Shown here one piece after another: positions 34,114-45,740 of a stretch of 64,000 nucleotides of DNA. The notes below the pieces were generated by a model. That model worked only from the letters and a program-made list of their open reading frames with translations. It searched no databases and was not told the DNA's origin. This DNA is from Doris montereyensis (Eukaryota > Mollusca > Gastropoda > Nudibranchia > Dorididae), in NCBI GenBank assembly GCA_037039925.1, contig JAXRKP010000403.1, forward strand, positions 253,501-317,500. Reading direction: 5' to 3'. How positions within the stretch are numbered: the stretch's first letter is position 1; every line of letters starts with the position of its first letter. The position numbers and the translations under genes are program-made.

Positions 34114-35763
34114 GTGAGTTGATACTTAGATCTATCATTTTTAGGTAAAAGATTGACTCTGACGCTTGATTATAACTGATCATAGCTTTTAAAAGCACAT
34201 TCATCCCATTTCCACGTCTTATCAAAATGCTTACTTTTATAAGACTACTAAATAGTGAACCAGTTCATCCTAAACAGACCACTATCCTTAGGGGAGAGGA
34301 AGCAGATTTTCCAGGAATATAAGTTTTACCCAATGTATCTTAATGGGCTCTCCCAATCGCCATACAATTGAGCTGCATGTATCAGTGACTGGTCTTGCCA
34401 ACTGCGACATTTTGAGACCAAACATCAGGATCATAAGGGAAATCAAAGTCGACATGAACAAGTAATGAAATCGGGAAAGTGCGAATACTTTTTCTGGACG
34501 ACGGCGAATCATACTTCGTTATCCACTTCCAGGGGTCTATTCCTTGTCGTGATTCTTTAATACAGTGGTTTCCAGGGCAACAAAAGGCAGTCTTTTAGCC
34601 AGTCAGTCTCTTAGGCGAATACTTTTTGGTGCAGCCTAGATAAATCGTTATGTTACATTTATCGATTAGCCCTTTAGGCCTGGAGCTAAAACTCAAGACC
34701 AGAAGGAAAAATGGAACTGTAGCCTACATTTCTTGAAAATTTGATTCATTCTCTTTTTCACTCGTCACATTAGGTATCTTTTACAATACAGTAAAGAATA
34801 AAGTCCTGTTCAATTTTAAACCAAACATTCATCAATCCTTTATTGATCTGGTCAAGATGTTTCAATGACGGTGAAATGTCGCCAAAAGAAGAAGCATGCC
34901 TCTACCAGCTGTAGCAGTTAATCACCTCGTTCATATAGTGAGTGTCTGGCATCAACATCAAAGAGCCTGACACTGGCTAGAACGTGGCTAGCATGGATTC
35001 TAGGCCTTCAATGTAGATCTACTACATATTCCACATAGTTGTGAGATAGAGAGAAATGCAGCATTGCAGATCTAAATTTTGATATTCATTTTATTGCATT
35101 GAGTTAAGCAGACCTTTTGGCCTTCTGGCTAAAAGAAAGATGGCGTCTTAGCAGGACCAGTGCTATTCAAAGGGGCTTTTTGGCATGATAATTAAAGAGG
35201 GAAAAACTGCCACACAGAAAAATCAACCTCTTAGTAGTCTTAACCAGACCAGCCTCTTAAGCGGAGACCACTAAATGATTCCAATACCTTCTTTAAAATA
35301 GTGAAATATGCCAGTGCATCCGTGTTTGGCACATAATCACATAATAGTTTAAATCTGACCCCCCCCCCCCCCCCCCAGCATTCTTCATTTTGACTTAGAC
35401 TCTGGGAGAATAGGAACATCGTATGTGTAAGCTAAAGTAAGACAGCGTACATGTGTGCGTGTGTGTGAGAGAGAGAGATATGCCATGTGTACGTGCGATA
35501 TTGTGTGTGTTTGTGTCAAAAGGAGAGGGGAATTTGTGCCTTTAGTGTCTTGTTTAATGAGAGTGCAGTGTTTACTAGTTGTCTTGCAATTTAAAGAGTT
35601 TTTTTTGTCCTCACAGGCATATGTCGTTTTGGGTCAGTTTTTGCTGTTCAAGAAGGATGAACTGCTTTTTAAGGACTGGCTGAAGGATATTTGTGGTATG
35701 AGTGCCAAACATGCAAATGACTGCCACGACTGTCTCAGGGATTGGTGTTTGGCATTCTTGTGA
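33988..35763 (+). CDS. BANF1: Barrier-to-autointegration factor (BAF)
   Basis: BAF is a small dimeric protein that bridges double-stranded DNA and binds LEM-domain proteins and lamins. It shapes the nuclear envelope and chromatin and limits self-integration of retroviral DNA. Two coding exons, 33988-34113 and 35617-35763, join in phase 0 to give 90 aa, close to the 89 aa of vertebrate BAF. Visible landmarks: start [20 protein letters not shown], helix-hairpin-helix segment [13 protein letters not shown] (residues 23-35), [15 protein letters not shown] (43-57), WLKDICG (63-69) and the C-terminal [10 protein letters not shown]. The ATG context is good and the frame upstream is closed. The donor is AAG followed by GTGAGT and the acceptor TGTCCTCACAG. 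No defect is seen. The single coding intron holds a MITE. Confidence 0.97.
34563..35272. mobile_element. MITE copy 1 (pogo/Tc1-like), inside BANF1 intron
   Basis: 710 bp starting CAGTGGTTTCC after TA (34561-34562) and ending GCGGAGACCACT. It shares internal sequence with 38412-39104 (GTCTGGCATCAACATC, AAGAGCCTGACACT, AGCAGACC with TTTGGCCTTC). Noncoding. Confidence 0.75.
35361..35378. repeat. Poly(C) run in BANF1 intron
   Basis: About 18 cytosines, followed at 35450-35475 by a GTGT/GAGA microsatellite. Confidence 0.9.
35617..35763 (+). CDS. BANF1: BANF1 second coding exon
   Basis: Starts after TGTCCTCACAG and ends at the TGA at 35761-35763. It encodes residues 43-90. Confidence 0.97.
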   Translation, partial: AYVVLGQFLLFKKDELLFKDWLKDICGMSAKHANDCHDCLRDWCLAFL

Positions 35764-36102
35764 ACAGTATTTAGAATTAAAATTTAATTTGCACATTTTT
35801 TTAGCAATGTAACATATATAAATAACTGCTTCTTAATACGTTTCAGAAAAGATCAAATATGATGACAATAATTACAAAAATTGTATTTTGACAGTTTTTT
35901 CCCCTATTGTCACTAGACCTTTTTCTCTTCTTTTTTGATACGGTACTGTAAAGTTAAAATTCAGAAAATTAATTATACAATTTTGGATAAAGGCAGCTAG
36001 GGTAAAGAGTGAAATATTAAACAATATAAAATATTTAAAATTGACTTCCTTTCTTTTAAAAAAATCTTGTTTTTTTCATGGCTGCCAACCAGTATGTAAA
36101 AA

Positions 36103-36108
36103 AATAAA
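36103..36108 (+). terminator. Candidate BANF1 polyadenylation signal
   Basis: The AATAAA hexamer lies 340 bases after the stop codon. A second one lies at 36727-36732. Which is used cannot be told from sequence. Confidence 0.4.
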
Positions 36109-36739
36109 ATTAACATGTATGATGTATTTTTTTCTTGGCTTGAGTAAGTACATAATTGAGCGTCACAACCGTTATTAAATATATTAAAAAAAAAATAGAA
36201 TCACAAAACCCACACATGGTGAATTCTGCCATCATGGCGGCCTGTCAAAAGGAGTAGGCCCATCACTGATCTTCTCTGGTATCTTACACTGTTCTTTGAC
36301 TCCAAATTTAGTATTTTGCCTAGTTAAAGGGCAAATTACTTTTACCTGATGGGATGTCAACAACCTCAAATAAGTTGATTGCTTAATTGGGTAGATTTCT
36401 AAGTAATTTGAAAGTTACACTGTTGCACATATCGAAGCTGATTCTCTTACTTAAAGGGAGTTCATTTGTGGTAAATTGACATGCTTTTTGGATTATATAT
36501 GAGGCATCCGGCAAGTTTCAATTCTTTCTTGAATTTTGAAAAGTTTGCAGCTATACTAGGTGGGGGCTTTTTCCTGTAGTCTTCATATGAATTCTCGTTT
36601 TGATTTGTTTTAGTTGCATGACATTTTACACAACAAACAATTGAGTGAATGTTATCATTGCGAGATATGAGCTCAAAAAGATGTCAACTTTATGCATGTA
36701 GTATTATGTCTCTTTTGCCTTTGCGTAATAAAATATTGG

Positions 36740-37475
36740 ATTTTTATATTATATCTCATTAATTATTATCCCATAGAGATTCTGATATAAACTAAGAATG
36801 TGGGTTTTTTGTGTGATGCAAAATTATGTTTATTTGATTCCTTTCTATAGATGAACATAGGATGAATTGATACTGATCCATACTCTCTAAAGTCTTATAT
36901 TCCTTATATTCATATTAAAATGCCATGAAAAGGACGCCATGTTGTGCTAAGCTTTACCTGCTGAAAATTGAGGCAGATGTAAGACAGCTAGGCATACCTG
37001 TAATTTCCCTTTATGCTTGGGGTTTTGGGGATTTTTCAATTTTTAAAAAGCTAGCTTTACTCCTTTGGCAAATTGTGTGACAATACACTGATGTAATATT
37101 ACTCTTGCATGTTTTCAACTATATATATATATTATCTCTAGTTGTAGGCATTGTGATGAATTATATTTTATATTTATCTCTTACTCTTATATTCTCTGTG
37201 TTGAATTATATTAATCTCACTACTTAAAGGAGAATCCCCAAATCATTATAACTTTAACATTAACATTCAAAAGGTGCGAAGTTGACAGACAATCAATTTG
37301 TTTTGTGTTTTATTTTTTTCTGTGTGGAATCCTTGACTGTTTAAAAACAGTCTTTGATTGGCATATTCATCAATGTCCCATTGGTATTCTTACAACACCA
37401 AGGCTTTATGACTTGGTAGTAAAATGTGCTCATTGTGTGCACATATGGTAATTGGCTATTGTCACCGTCACTAGT
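36740..37475. other. Spacer downstream of BANF1
   Basis: AT-rich with a short (AT)n at 37121-37131. No gene seen. Confidence 0.5.
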
Positions 37476-37770
37476 TGAGGGGGACTCGGTAGTCCAGAGG
37501 CAGCCCGGACTGCCCTCAACCAAAAGGTCGTTGGTTCAAATCCCTGCAGATTGAAAAGTTTTCTCAAGCTGGGTTTGGGGGTATTTTTTCAATAAAACTC
37601 ACCCCCTTGTCCAGGTAGACGGATCAAGACCTAGTCCCTTCGGAGACAGCCGACAAAAGGAGGTCCCGAGTGCAGATCCCACCATTCAGTACACGTTAAA
37701 GTAAAGATACCTTGATTGTTTGCAGGGCAGTCCGGGGCAAAATTAAGAATTCTACCAAAACCCCTGAAAT
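37476..37770 (+). mobile_element. tRNA-derived SINE, family B, copy 1
   Basis: The tRNA-like head has TAGTCCAGAGGC (A-box region) and GTTGGTTCAAATCCC (B box). The body has CACCCCCTTGTCCAGGT, ACACGTTAAAGTAAAGATACC, TTTGCAGGGCAGTCCG and CTACCAAAACCCC. Copy 2 lies at 44556-44880. Confidence 0.85.
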
Positions 37771-38411
37771 CACATTAGATGTGGGTGATATTTGTGATAA
37801 TCAAATCATGTCGCTAGTTGTTTGGTGGACATCAATTTGATCAGAAATGACAAAAGAAAACTGAGGTGCATTCTGTAGCAAATCAAAGGAATTCTTCCAA
37901 CCATTTGCTGAACAGCCTGCAGACCTTGTTTTGACTACCAGTTCAGGGGTTATTCTAGTAGGAAGAAGTTGCGGGTTTATAAACAATTTTTATGGAAACT
38001 GCTTTGTTTATTATCCTTAAACAATGAAACTTGATTAAAATTTATCTTATATACATGTATAAAGTTATGTTGTTTTGATGTGGGGATTTTTCTTTTGCAA
38101 TGAAATGATATAAGCCATGTTAACAAATTTCCCTTTGCTATGTCACTTGGTTTCTATTTCCATTAAGAATTTCTTATTGATGTTATGTAACATGATATTT
38201 TATGTTTTCTTTCTTTGTCCAAGATAGACCACATCAGAGCATCACAAGGTGCTTGAATTCATAATTTTACTGGTCTGTTTGATATTTGCTGATTCATATT
38301 TTGAAATACAACAATCCATAGTTATAGGGTTAGCAAGACATGTATTCATTGCATAACATATATATCTTATTTTTATCTATCATGCATTGATGCATGTATA
38401 TGATGTCAATG
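37771..38411. other. Spacer without recognisable gene
   Basis: AT-rich. The minus frame at 37801-37986 has no motifs. Confidence 0.5.
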
Positions 38412-39104
38412 CAGTGGCCTGAACCTAAGAGGAGACAATAAAAGTGACTTAGCCGAATGGACTCATAAGTCGAAGACATGGGGTATAATCTGGATTGAGG
38501 AGAAAGAGGAGTATAGCACCATACATTTCTTTAAAATTTCATCCCTGTTCTCTTTTCCCTACTGATCCTTAAATTAAGTAGCCATTACATCAAGCAACTA
38601 GGCCTGCTTTTCAGTTTCAATCCAGATCATCATTGTCCGTTTATCATCAGTGAAAATATGATTCTGGTTCATTTCGATTGTTGCGGTCCATTTAATCTAG
38701 TCAAGACGTTCATGTGTCGGCATTGAAGCGACCAATCTGCAGTTGTCAACTGCCTTGTTCATCCGAAGGGTGTCTGACGTCAACATCTCAATCGAAGAGC
38801 CTGACACTCTCTCTGTACTCTGTAGGGGGTAGCACTACTAGCACAGATTTTTAAGTTTATAACACGATGTACATGTGCCTCTGTCCAAATAGAGAGAAAG
38901 ACAGCATTGTCAGTCTGAGTTTTTAAGTTTCGTTTTACTCAATTTACTTCATTGAGTGCAGCAGACCATTTGGCCTTCAGACATGTCAAGAAACGTTACT
39001 GTGTTACTCTTAGCGGTCTGAAGTTTTTCAAGCAGCTTTTGAGACAGAGTTTAAAGAGGGAATCCTTTACATGCAAAAAGCTGCCTCTTAGGTGGAGACC
39101 GCTG
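38412..39104. mobile_element. MITE copy 2 (same family as in BANF1 intron)
   Basis: Starts CAGTGGCCTGAACCTAAGAGG and ends CCTCTTAGGTGGAGACCGCTG followed by TA. Internal blocks match copy 1 at 34563-35272 in the same order and orientation, with heavy divergence. Confidence 0.72.
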
Positions 39105-40062
39105 TAGTAATGACATCCCATTTATGCAGTCATTTATGAACAGATACACCAATTCAATGAGACTTTTTCATGAGAAAAGATGCAGGGAATTTTAAGTGAT
39201 CTTTGAACTAGCTCAGATCAGATTGTTTAAGTTTCAAGGTAAATGTAAAGAAAAATAACGAAAAAGTCGAGCAATGTCTATCTTAAGTATTAACCATTTC
39301 CAAAGATTTTCATATTTCAAATAATTTGTTGAAATACATTACTTACACTTAAAACTTCAACTTCAAGTACATTGTACCAGTACATTTACTTAGAAATGCA
39401 CTTGCTTATAAGTTGTTGACGTTCATTAAGGACCTTTGAGATCCGTGATGGCATGGATTGAAAAAATTCTACTCTGCTTTAAGATGTATTTTAGCAATAT
39501 CATTATACTAATTACAGTGATTCTTGACTGCTAAAGCGACAGAGTTATGAGACAGATCTTTTATGTGGTTCTCAGTCTTTGAAAAGTACGCTTTGAGATT
39601 CAATGGACTTTAATATGCATAGCTGCCAACCAGAAAACAGTACGTAAAAACATTTTTGAATCTAAAAGTCTATTTACCGTGAAAAGTATGCATATGAAGT
39701 TAATTGTGGTTTTAAAAAGAAACCTTAGGTTAACAGCATAGACTGAGAATTTTGGGGGAAATCTGGATGCCTGAGTTTGCAGGACTACCTTCACACTTTG
39801 CCAGAAAGGCCTTTAATCAGCGGATTAAACAAAAAATACCTTTTTTAAGAGGTTTAGGTTAAGTTAAATTTTCTTTTTTCTGAAACATTACAAGCCATCC
39901 TGCAAGTTGAATTAGCTTGTATTGTCAGAGCTTGTTTTTCGATTTGATAAGGTTGCAGCCATGAATATGTTTTGCCACAGTTTTACTGTACCTTTGAAAT
40001 TTCTAGAGAGTTGTTTTTGGTTTTTGTATAGATTTAGATTATTATTAATACTAATAATAGTA
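39105..40062. other. Spacer without recognisable gene
   Basis: AT-rich sequence. No coding, splice or repeat structure stands out. Confidence 0.5.
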
Positions 40063-40512
40063 CAGTAAAACCTCTCTAAACGGAAACTTAGTGAGTCGAG
40101 GGGAAACATGGCCAATTGGAAAGAAATCCCAAGGAACATAATTTTTTCCTATTTATATTTTACCTCTTCAAATCTAAACAGGAAAGATCCTGCTAATCGG
40201 GACAATTTTTCGTGGCTTTGTGTTATTTATCACCCCCGTTTTCCCCATGATTATTTATTCCAATATTAAGTTTTCATCCAAATTTGGTTTCTGTGTCAAA
40301 CAATTATCCTAAATGAAGAAAAAAAGTCTTCAAACAGTCCTTTCAAGGCTGCCCACCTCTTTTAAGGACCACCCTTCTGAGTTCTACAGAGATTGCAGTG
40401 ACGTGGCAGAAGGGCTTAAGTACTTCAAATTCTTTAGGAAAAACCCAAATCCCAAGGTGTCCTGGTAATGGGGGCAATTTTCCGATCCACTGAGATTTCC
40501 TGAATAGTTTGT
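40063..40512. mobile_element. Tigger-type MITE, right end lost
   Basis: Begins TA then CAGTAAAACCTCTCTAAACGG. Its left part resembles the inverted right part of 62654-63422, and its right part (about 40470-40505) resembles the inverted left part of that element (CAGGAAATCTCA, AAAATTG). The last 15-20 bases are missing. Confidence 0.68.
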
Positions 40513-41219
40513 AGCGTCTGTAGTAATAGGTATGGTACAAAATGTAGCACTGCTAGCTAGTTCGGTCTTTTTTTAAAGCTATTTCTTTTTGGATTGTTTT
40601 TTGTTTTTCATTCAGTTCTGACAGTGATAGGACATCAAGTAGAAAAATTGGAATGTCAAATTTTGTCACGTTTGTTGATCGCTTTCAATTTAAGAGAAAT
40701 AAACTTGTTATTTAAATTTGATCTTATTGCTTCACGCTTTTTCCTTCTTTTTCATCATAGAATATCCTAGTAGTTGCATGAACATTTGAGTGACTGAATT
40801 TCAATTGCATGTACATGTATGTTTATAGTTTATAATTTTATAATATAAATTGTGATATACAGTTGAACATTTTCAGACAGTGCTAAATCGTGAAGAACGG
40901 AAAGATATTGAAGTCACACATATATGTAGACGAACTCAAAATTAAAAAAGGACCAATCATGACACCCATGACAGGAGATCGTAGGAGCAATCAAAATCAA
41001 AGAAACCAAAAAGCGATTGAGTTCCAGGAAAGTGGCGAGAATCAATATACACTACTATTACATGTATCTGTTCCAGGAAAGATTTTCTACAGAGTAATAA
41101 TAATTGTAACGATGTACTGACCAGATTTTTTACATTCGTACCATAATTGAACAGTCCAAAGAATTATTATTTTATAGACTTCAAGAAAGTCTTGATAGCA
41201 TCCACCATCCTTCATTGTA
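40513..41219. other. Spacer without recognisable gene
   Basis: The frame at 40890-41120 has no family motif. Confidence 0.5.
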
Positions 41220-42552
41220 GGGTGTCCCAAAAAAATTCTGCCGATTTCAAAACAGCTTAAGCCAAAACGGAAAATAAAACGAAAAATAATGAAATATACA
41301 GCATAGACCAAAAAGAAAGAGAAAACACTAATGTTTTGTTTAACACAAACCAGAAGACAAAATAATGTGAAATAAATGAACAGCAACGGTTTTTAAGCAC
41401 TTCTTAATGCGTTTCAATGTGCTTAGCAGTAGCACTCTTTGATGATTGCTCGAATTCTTTCCGTGTTTGCTCCAGCACGTCTTCCTTGATCGATTCCATG
41501 GCATGGTTTATTTTCAACACGTCTGTGAAATCTTTCAAATTTTGGTACGATTTCCTTTTATGTAACTCCAGAAAGAACTCAATGGGGGGTGATGCCTGGC
41601 AAGCGAGGTGGCCACAGAATCGGATCCACCCCTGCCGATCCATCTATCGGGAAGGGGTTGAGATTAAGAAAATCTCTAACGAACAGGCTCCAGTGAGGAG
41701 TGCTTGAAGATGATATATTAAGTTGACGTCCTTCTACTCTAGTTGTGGGGACACATATTCACTTATAAGATTGAGGTAGATATCCATAATTCCACACCAC
41801 ACATTGACTTTTGGACTGTCTGTCATGCCGATATTCCAGGTAAACACGCATTTTTCTGTCCCCAGGTCCTGGCATTATGCATGTTAAAAATTTTCAAGAA
41901 ACACAAATGGAAGGTGGCTTCATCACTGTAGCAAACTCGTTTCAAAATGTTCGGTCTGCATCCAGTCTTTGAAACCGCATCGTTAGTAAATTGGGCTTGT
42001 TTTGACTTGTCGTTTGCCTCCAATTTTTGCATTATTTAAATTTAGAAGAATCCAATTGTCTTGCTACAGTACAAACAGATTTAGACCTATCTGATGAGCG
42101 CACTAACACAGCTCTTACTTGATCAGCTTTTACTCTGAGTTTTGATTTTTTGGTCATTTCTTTCTTTATCTGCCACTGAGCCAGACTTTAAAAAACTGAG
42201 CCAAAGATCGAATGGATTCTCGACATGGTGGTTTCTCATGTTTTGTCTTGAAAATGTTGATGGATTTGTGTGGGCGATTTGGTTTCAATTAGCCACTTTA
42301 CACTTTCTGCTTTGTCAGATTCCGTTGCTATTTCCACTATTTTTAGTTAACCAGATGCAGCAATTAATTGTGCGGTGTCAAAACAATAAATGTAGTATCA
42401 GTATCATACATAAATGACTTAAATGTCATCTGAATTATCTGAATGTATATGGAACACAATTTATTCATATTTGTTATTAGCAACTCTGTATGTAACAGTG
42501 ATTTGAAATTGGCAGAAGACTTCTACCATACTTCTAGTTCTAGAGCACCCTG
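41220..42552 (-). mobile_element. Tc1/mariner-type DNA transposon relic
   Basis: About 1.33 kb, flanked by TA on both sides. It starts GGGTGTCCCAAAA and ends GAGCACCCTG, imperfect inverted repeats. The length suits a full mariner-type element whose gene, on the minus strand, is broken. Confidence 0.68.
41404..42032 (-). pseudogene. Mariner-like DDE transposase pseudogene
   Basis: The minus frames show ILKRVCYSDEATFHLCF (41860-41950; first catalytic Asp in SDEA), ARTWGQKN, then TPHWSLFVRDFLN and WPPRLPGITP (41580-41690; degraded WPPRSPDLTP motif where the Asp has become Gly) and EFFLELHKRKSYQ. Two frame changes are needed. The motif set is that of Tc1/mariner transposases common in invertebrates. 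Confidence 0.78.
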
Positions 42553-42889
42553 TATTGTGGTTTCCTTAAAATATAATTAAATATTACACCTTGTCCTATG
42601 TGTAGAGGGATTACCAATATTGTGTTAACACAACATTCAACAAAACCCATGGTTTAAAGTGAAGTCTGGAGTCCGACACGGGTGTGTTATATTTATATCA
42701 CCATTTTTGTAATGAAACAAGCTACTACTAATAAACCTCATGGAAAAACTTGAGACTAAAACTAAAGACTAGAGGACAGTGATATTGCTCTGCTTTCATT
42801 CACATTTTTTCTTAGTCTTATATTATAAAGACATTCAGGAGAAAACCTACTTAAAAGAACTGCTAGCCAAGTCTGTTGGAAAATCAATC

Positions 42890-43585
42890 TAAAACAAAAA
42901 TCCTTAAACTGAACCCAAGACAAAAAACCTGTGAATGTGAATGAGGACCTGGAGAAAGTAAATACATGTAAGTTCAAATACCTTGGTCAATGGCAGCATA
43001 GTAACAGTAACAGCAGAAAAAAAGACATGGAGAAAGAAATAGTCACAAGAATAGCATCAACCACTTCAGCATTCTTATTCTTCTAGAAAATGAGACACAT
43101 TTGGAAATCAAAAAGTTACGTAATCAAGTTGAAATTATACAATTCCAATGTTCACTCAGTCCTGTATGCAGCTGAAACTTGGAGAACCAATAAGAAGAGA
43201 AAAGAGAGCAAGTTGAAATGATTTGAAGGAAGATGTCTAAGAAAAATACTTCACGATTCACATAAAATGGAAGATAGAATTTCCAATAGAGATTGCAACA
43301 AAGATCGAAATAAATAATATTGTGTCTGAAGTATTCAAGAGAAGATGGAACTTTGGAAGTGGATAGGCCACGTGCTCAGAATGAAGAATAGAGACCCAGC
43401 CATAGCCTTGACATGGACATCTCAGGGCAAAGAAAGGTAGGAAGGTCAACAGGAACATGGCAAAGAACAGTAGAAAAAGAACTAAAAGGAAACAAGAAAG
43501 TCATGAAGCGAAATCAGTCAAATGGCCCGGGACAGCGTTCTTGGTGCTTTATATGCTCCTCCAAGGAGCCATGAGAAAGTGAGTA
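42890..43585 (+). mobile_element. LINE reverse-transcriptase 3' fragment
   Basis: The plus strand reads FKYLGQW, VTRIASTTSAF, HSVLYAAETWRTN, GRCLRKIL, WKWIGHVLRMKNRDPAIAL and TWQRTVEKELKG-like blocks, the C-terminal part of a LINE protein. It ends near CTCCAAGGAGCCATGAGAA, the usual last codons. Stops and shifts are frequent. It is a different family from the RTE-like copies. Confidence 0.8.
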
Positions 43586-44555
43586 CATGTAATTGCCACA
43601 TACCTCATACTTCCTGAAATAGCGACCGGCAGTTTCATTTATTCACATTGGAAACAAATTGCCTTCTGGAAAATGAAAATGAAAACAATCTAAGTCAAAG
43701 GCTAAAAGAAGTGCAAAATACTGGAACAAGTCAAGTTTTCTTTTTCTATGAGTGAAAAATTTATTGAGTTTGATAGCTCAGTGTGTAACTGAATTGTGCA
43801 TATTTAGCTATTTGCTTTTGATTTTAGTGTACATTTATATCATAGAACATGACCCTAAATTATTAATAATCAGGTATCTTTATCATTTGCGATTACATTT
43901 TAATGCCTCTTTAGTGTAATAAACTCTAATTACAAGATGAGTCACATGACACACAAACATACAGAATGTACATACTTACATAAATACATACATATGTACA
44001 CACATACGTAGATACTTGTACTTTGTCAGTAGTACATCATCTAAGTATTCTGAGGCTGAGATCAATATATGTCAATCAAAGCACTTCACAATTCACATAC
44101 AATATCATTAAATTTGACAGCATTTTAAAATCAAAAATATTTTTTATTTTGTTCTTTTAAACATAAAAAGTACAATTCAAGTTTTTCAAAATTTATGATA
44201 CCTTTAAAACAGTTCATATTCATTGATACATTTTGATTATGCTAAATGAACTAAATCATCATAAAATTATAATTTCTATCCATTAAACTCCACTGAAAAT
44301 TGATCAGCTTTTGAATTTAATCTGATAACTATGTAGCATACAAGTGATACAACAATTTAGAGCATACCAGTGCAAAAACAGTTTAAAACAAAATTTTAAT
44401 GTAAAGAAATGTTTTGAGTCACATCTACATATCAAAAGTCATAGCAACATAAATACATATACATGTCATATTTGAGGGACTATAATATATGTTAACTTTT
44501 AAAGTTAAAGTAATACAAGCAATACAAATTTTAAAATCACACCAAAGACTCTGTT
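43586..44555. other. Spacer without recognisable gene
   Basis: AT-rich. The minus frame 44425-44895 overlaps a SINE and is not a gene. Confidence 0.5.
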
Positions 44556-44880
44556 GGAGGGGGGACTCTGTAGTCCAGAGGCAAGATGTGAGCCTCTCAA
44601 CCCAAAGGTCAGCCCTAGCTGACAGTTGAAAAAACTTATACTTGATTTTTTTAGAGTAAAATCTTACCCCCTGGTCCAGGTGTGTGGATCGACACTTAGT
44701 CTCATCAGAGATGGAAAATGGAAAAGGAGACCCTGTCTGCAGATTACAACACTCTGTACACATTAAAAAAGATCCCTTCACTGTTTGCAAGGCAGTCCGA
44801 GCAAAACTGAATAAAAATCCTACCAAAACCCCCAAGATCACCGTAGTCGTGGATGTGGTAAAACAAATCAAATCAAAAAC
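44556..44880 (+). mobile_element. tRNA-derived SINE, family B, copy 2
   Basis: Shares GGGGGACTC, TAGTCCAGAGGCA, ACCCCCTGGTCCAGGT, CTGTTTGCAAGGCAGTCCG and CTACCAAAACCCCC with 37476-37770. The tail is AAATC-rich. The B box is degraded, so it is an old copy. Confidence 0.82.
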
Positions 44881-45740
44881 TCTCTTAGAGCTCACTGTAG
44901 CATTTTTTTATTTCACCAACAAATACAGACTCAGGCCAACTGGAGTCTAGAGATTTATGAGAGAGAATAACAGAGTGCAGTACATTTATCAAGTTTAGAT
45001 TAGATGTAAACGTACACCAAATTTAGACCTTTTCATTTCTCTTCCTTTCGACTGATTTTTTTGTTTTTCTGTCTCTCTCCTTTTTTCTTTCTTTCTTCTC
45101 ATTTAAAATATTTCCCATTTCATTCTCCTTTCATCTCTCGGTTACCACCACTCTTCTTTCTTTTCTATTTTGTTCATGAATGAGGTAACTCTTCTTTTCC
45201 TTTACTAATACTAAGTCTTCAATTTTTTATTTCAACATTTTGCTTTTCCTGTCCTAGAATTTAGAGTAATAACTAGTACTCTAGTACTAGTACTAGTAGT
45301 ACGAGGTTTTTGTATTCCCTCTTCTCCTTGGGACATACATACTTTTCATGAATAATAATAAGCTGACTTGAATTACTTGAAACGATACATTATGATTTAG
45401 TTCTTATACTTTATCATGTGTAAAGAAGATAGATAATATTAATTATTTCAAATGAGAAAGTTGACTTGGTCATATGATACTGATACAATTTTACAAAGCT
45501 CCAAACAAAGTTTTTGTAAAGATTAAAACATAACTAGAATAGGTAAACAAAAGGGAGTGAGTGAGGAGAATGGAAAAATGTGCTTGATCGTAGACAGTTG
45601 TAGTATACTGTCAGTGTCACGTTACAATAAAATTCACATTCAGTTCAGACATTCTATCTAATAGAACATAGAAAAGTACATGTATATATTATGATGTAGG
45701 TGGATATATAAGAGGAACATTGTCATCATCTGTGCTCAGT
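44881..45740. other. Spacer, pyrimidine-rich
   Basis: TTTCTTTC-type low complexity and ACTAGTACT repeats (45270-45300). No gene seen. Confidence 0.5.

Noticed and set aside
37476..37545. Functional tRNA gene
   Set aside because: Only the A- and B-box-like segments fit; the cloverleaf is imperfect and it is continuous with a SINE body that recurs at 44556.
44425..44895. 156-codon minus frame
   Set aside because: Overlaps SINE family B in antisense and spacer; no motifs.
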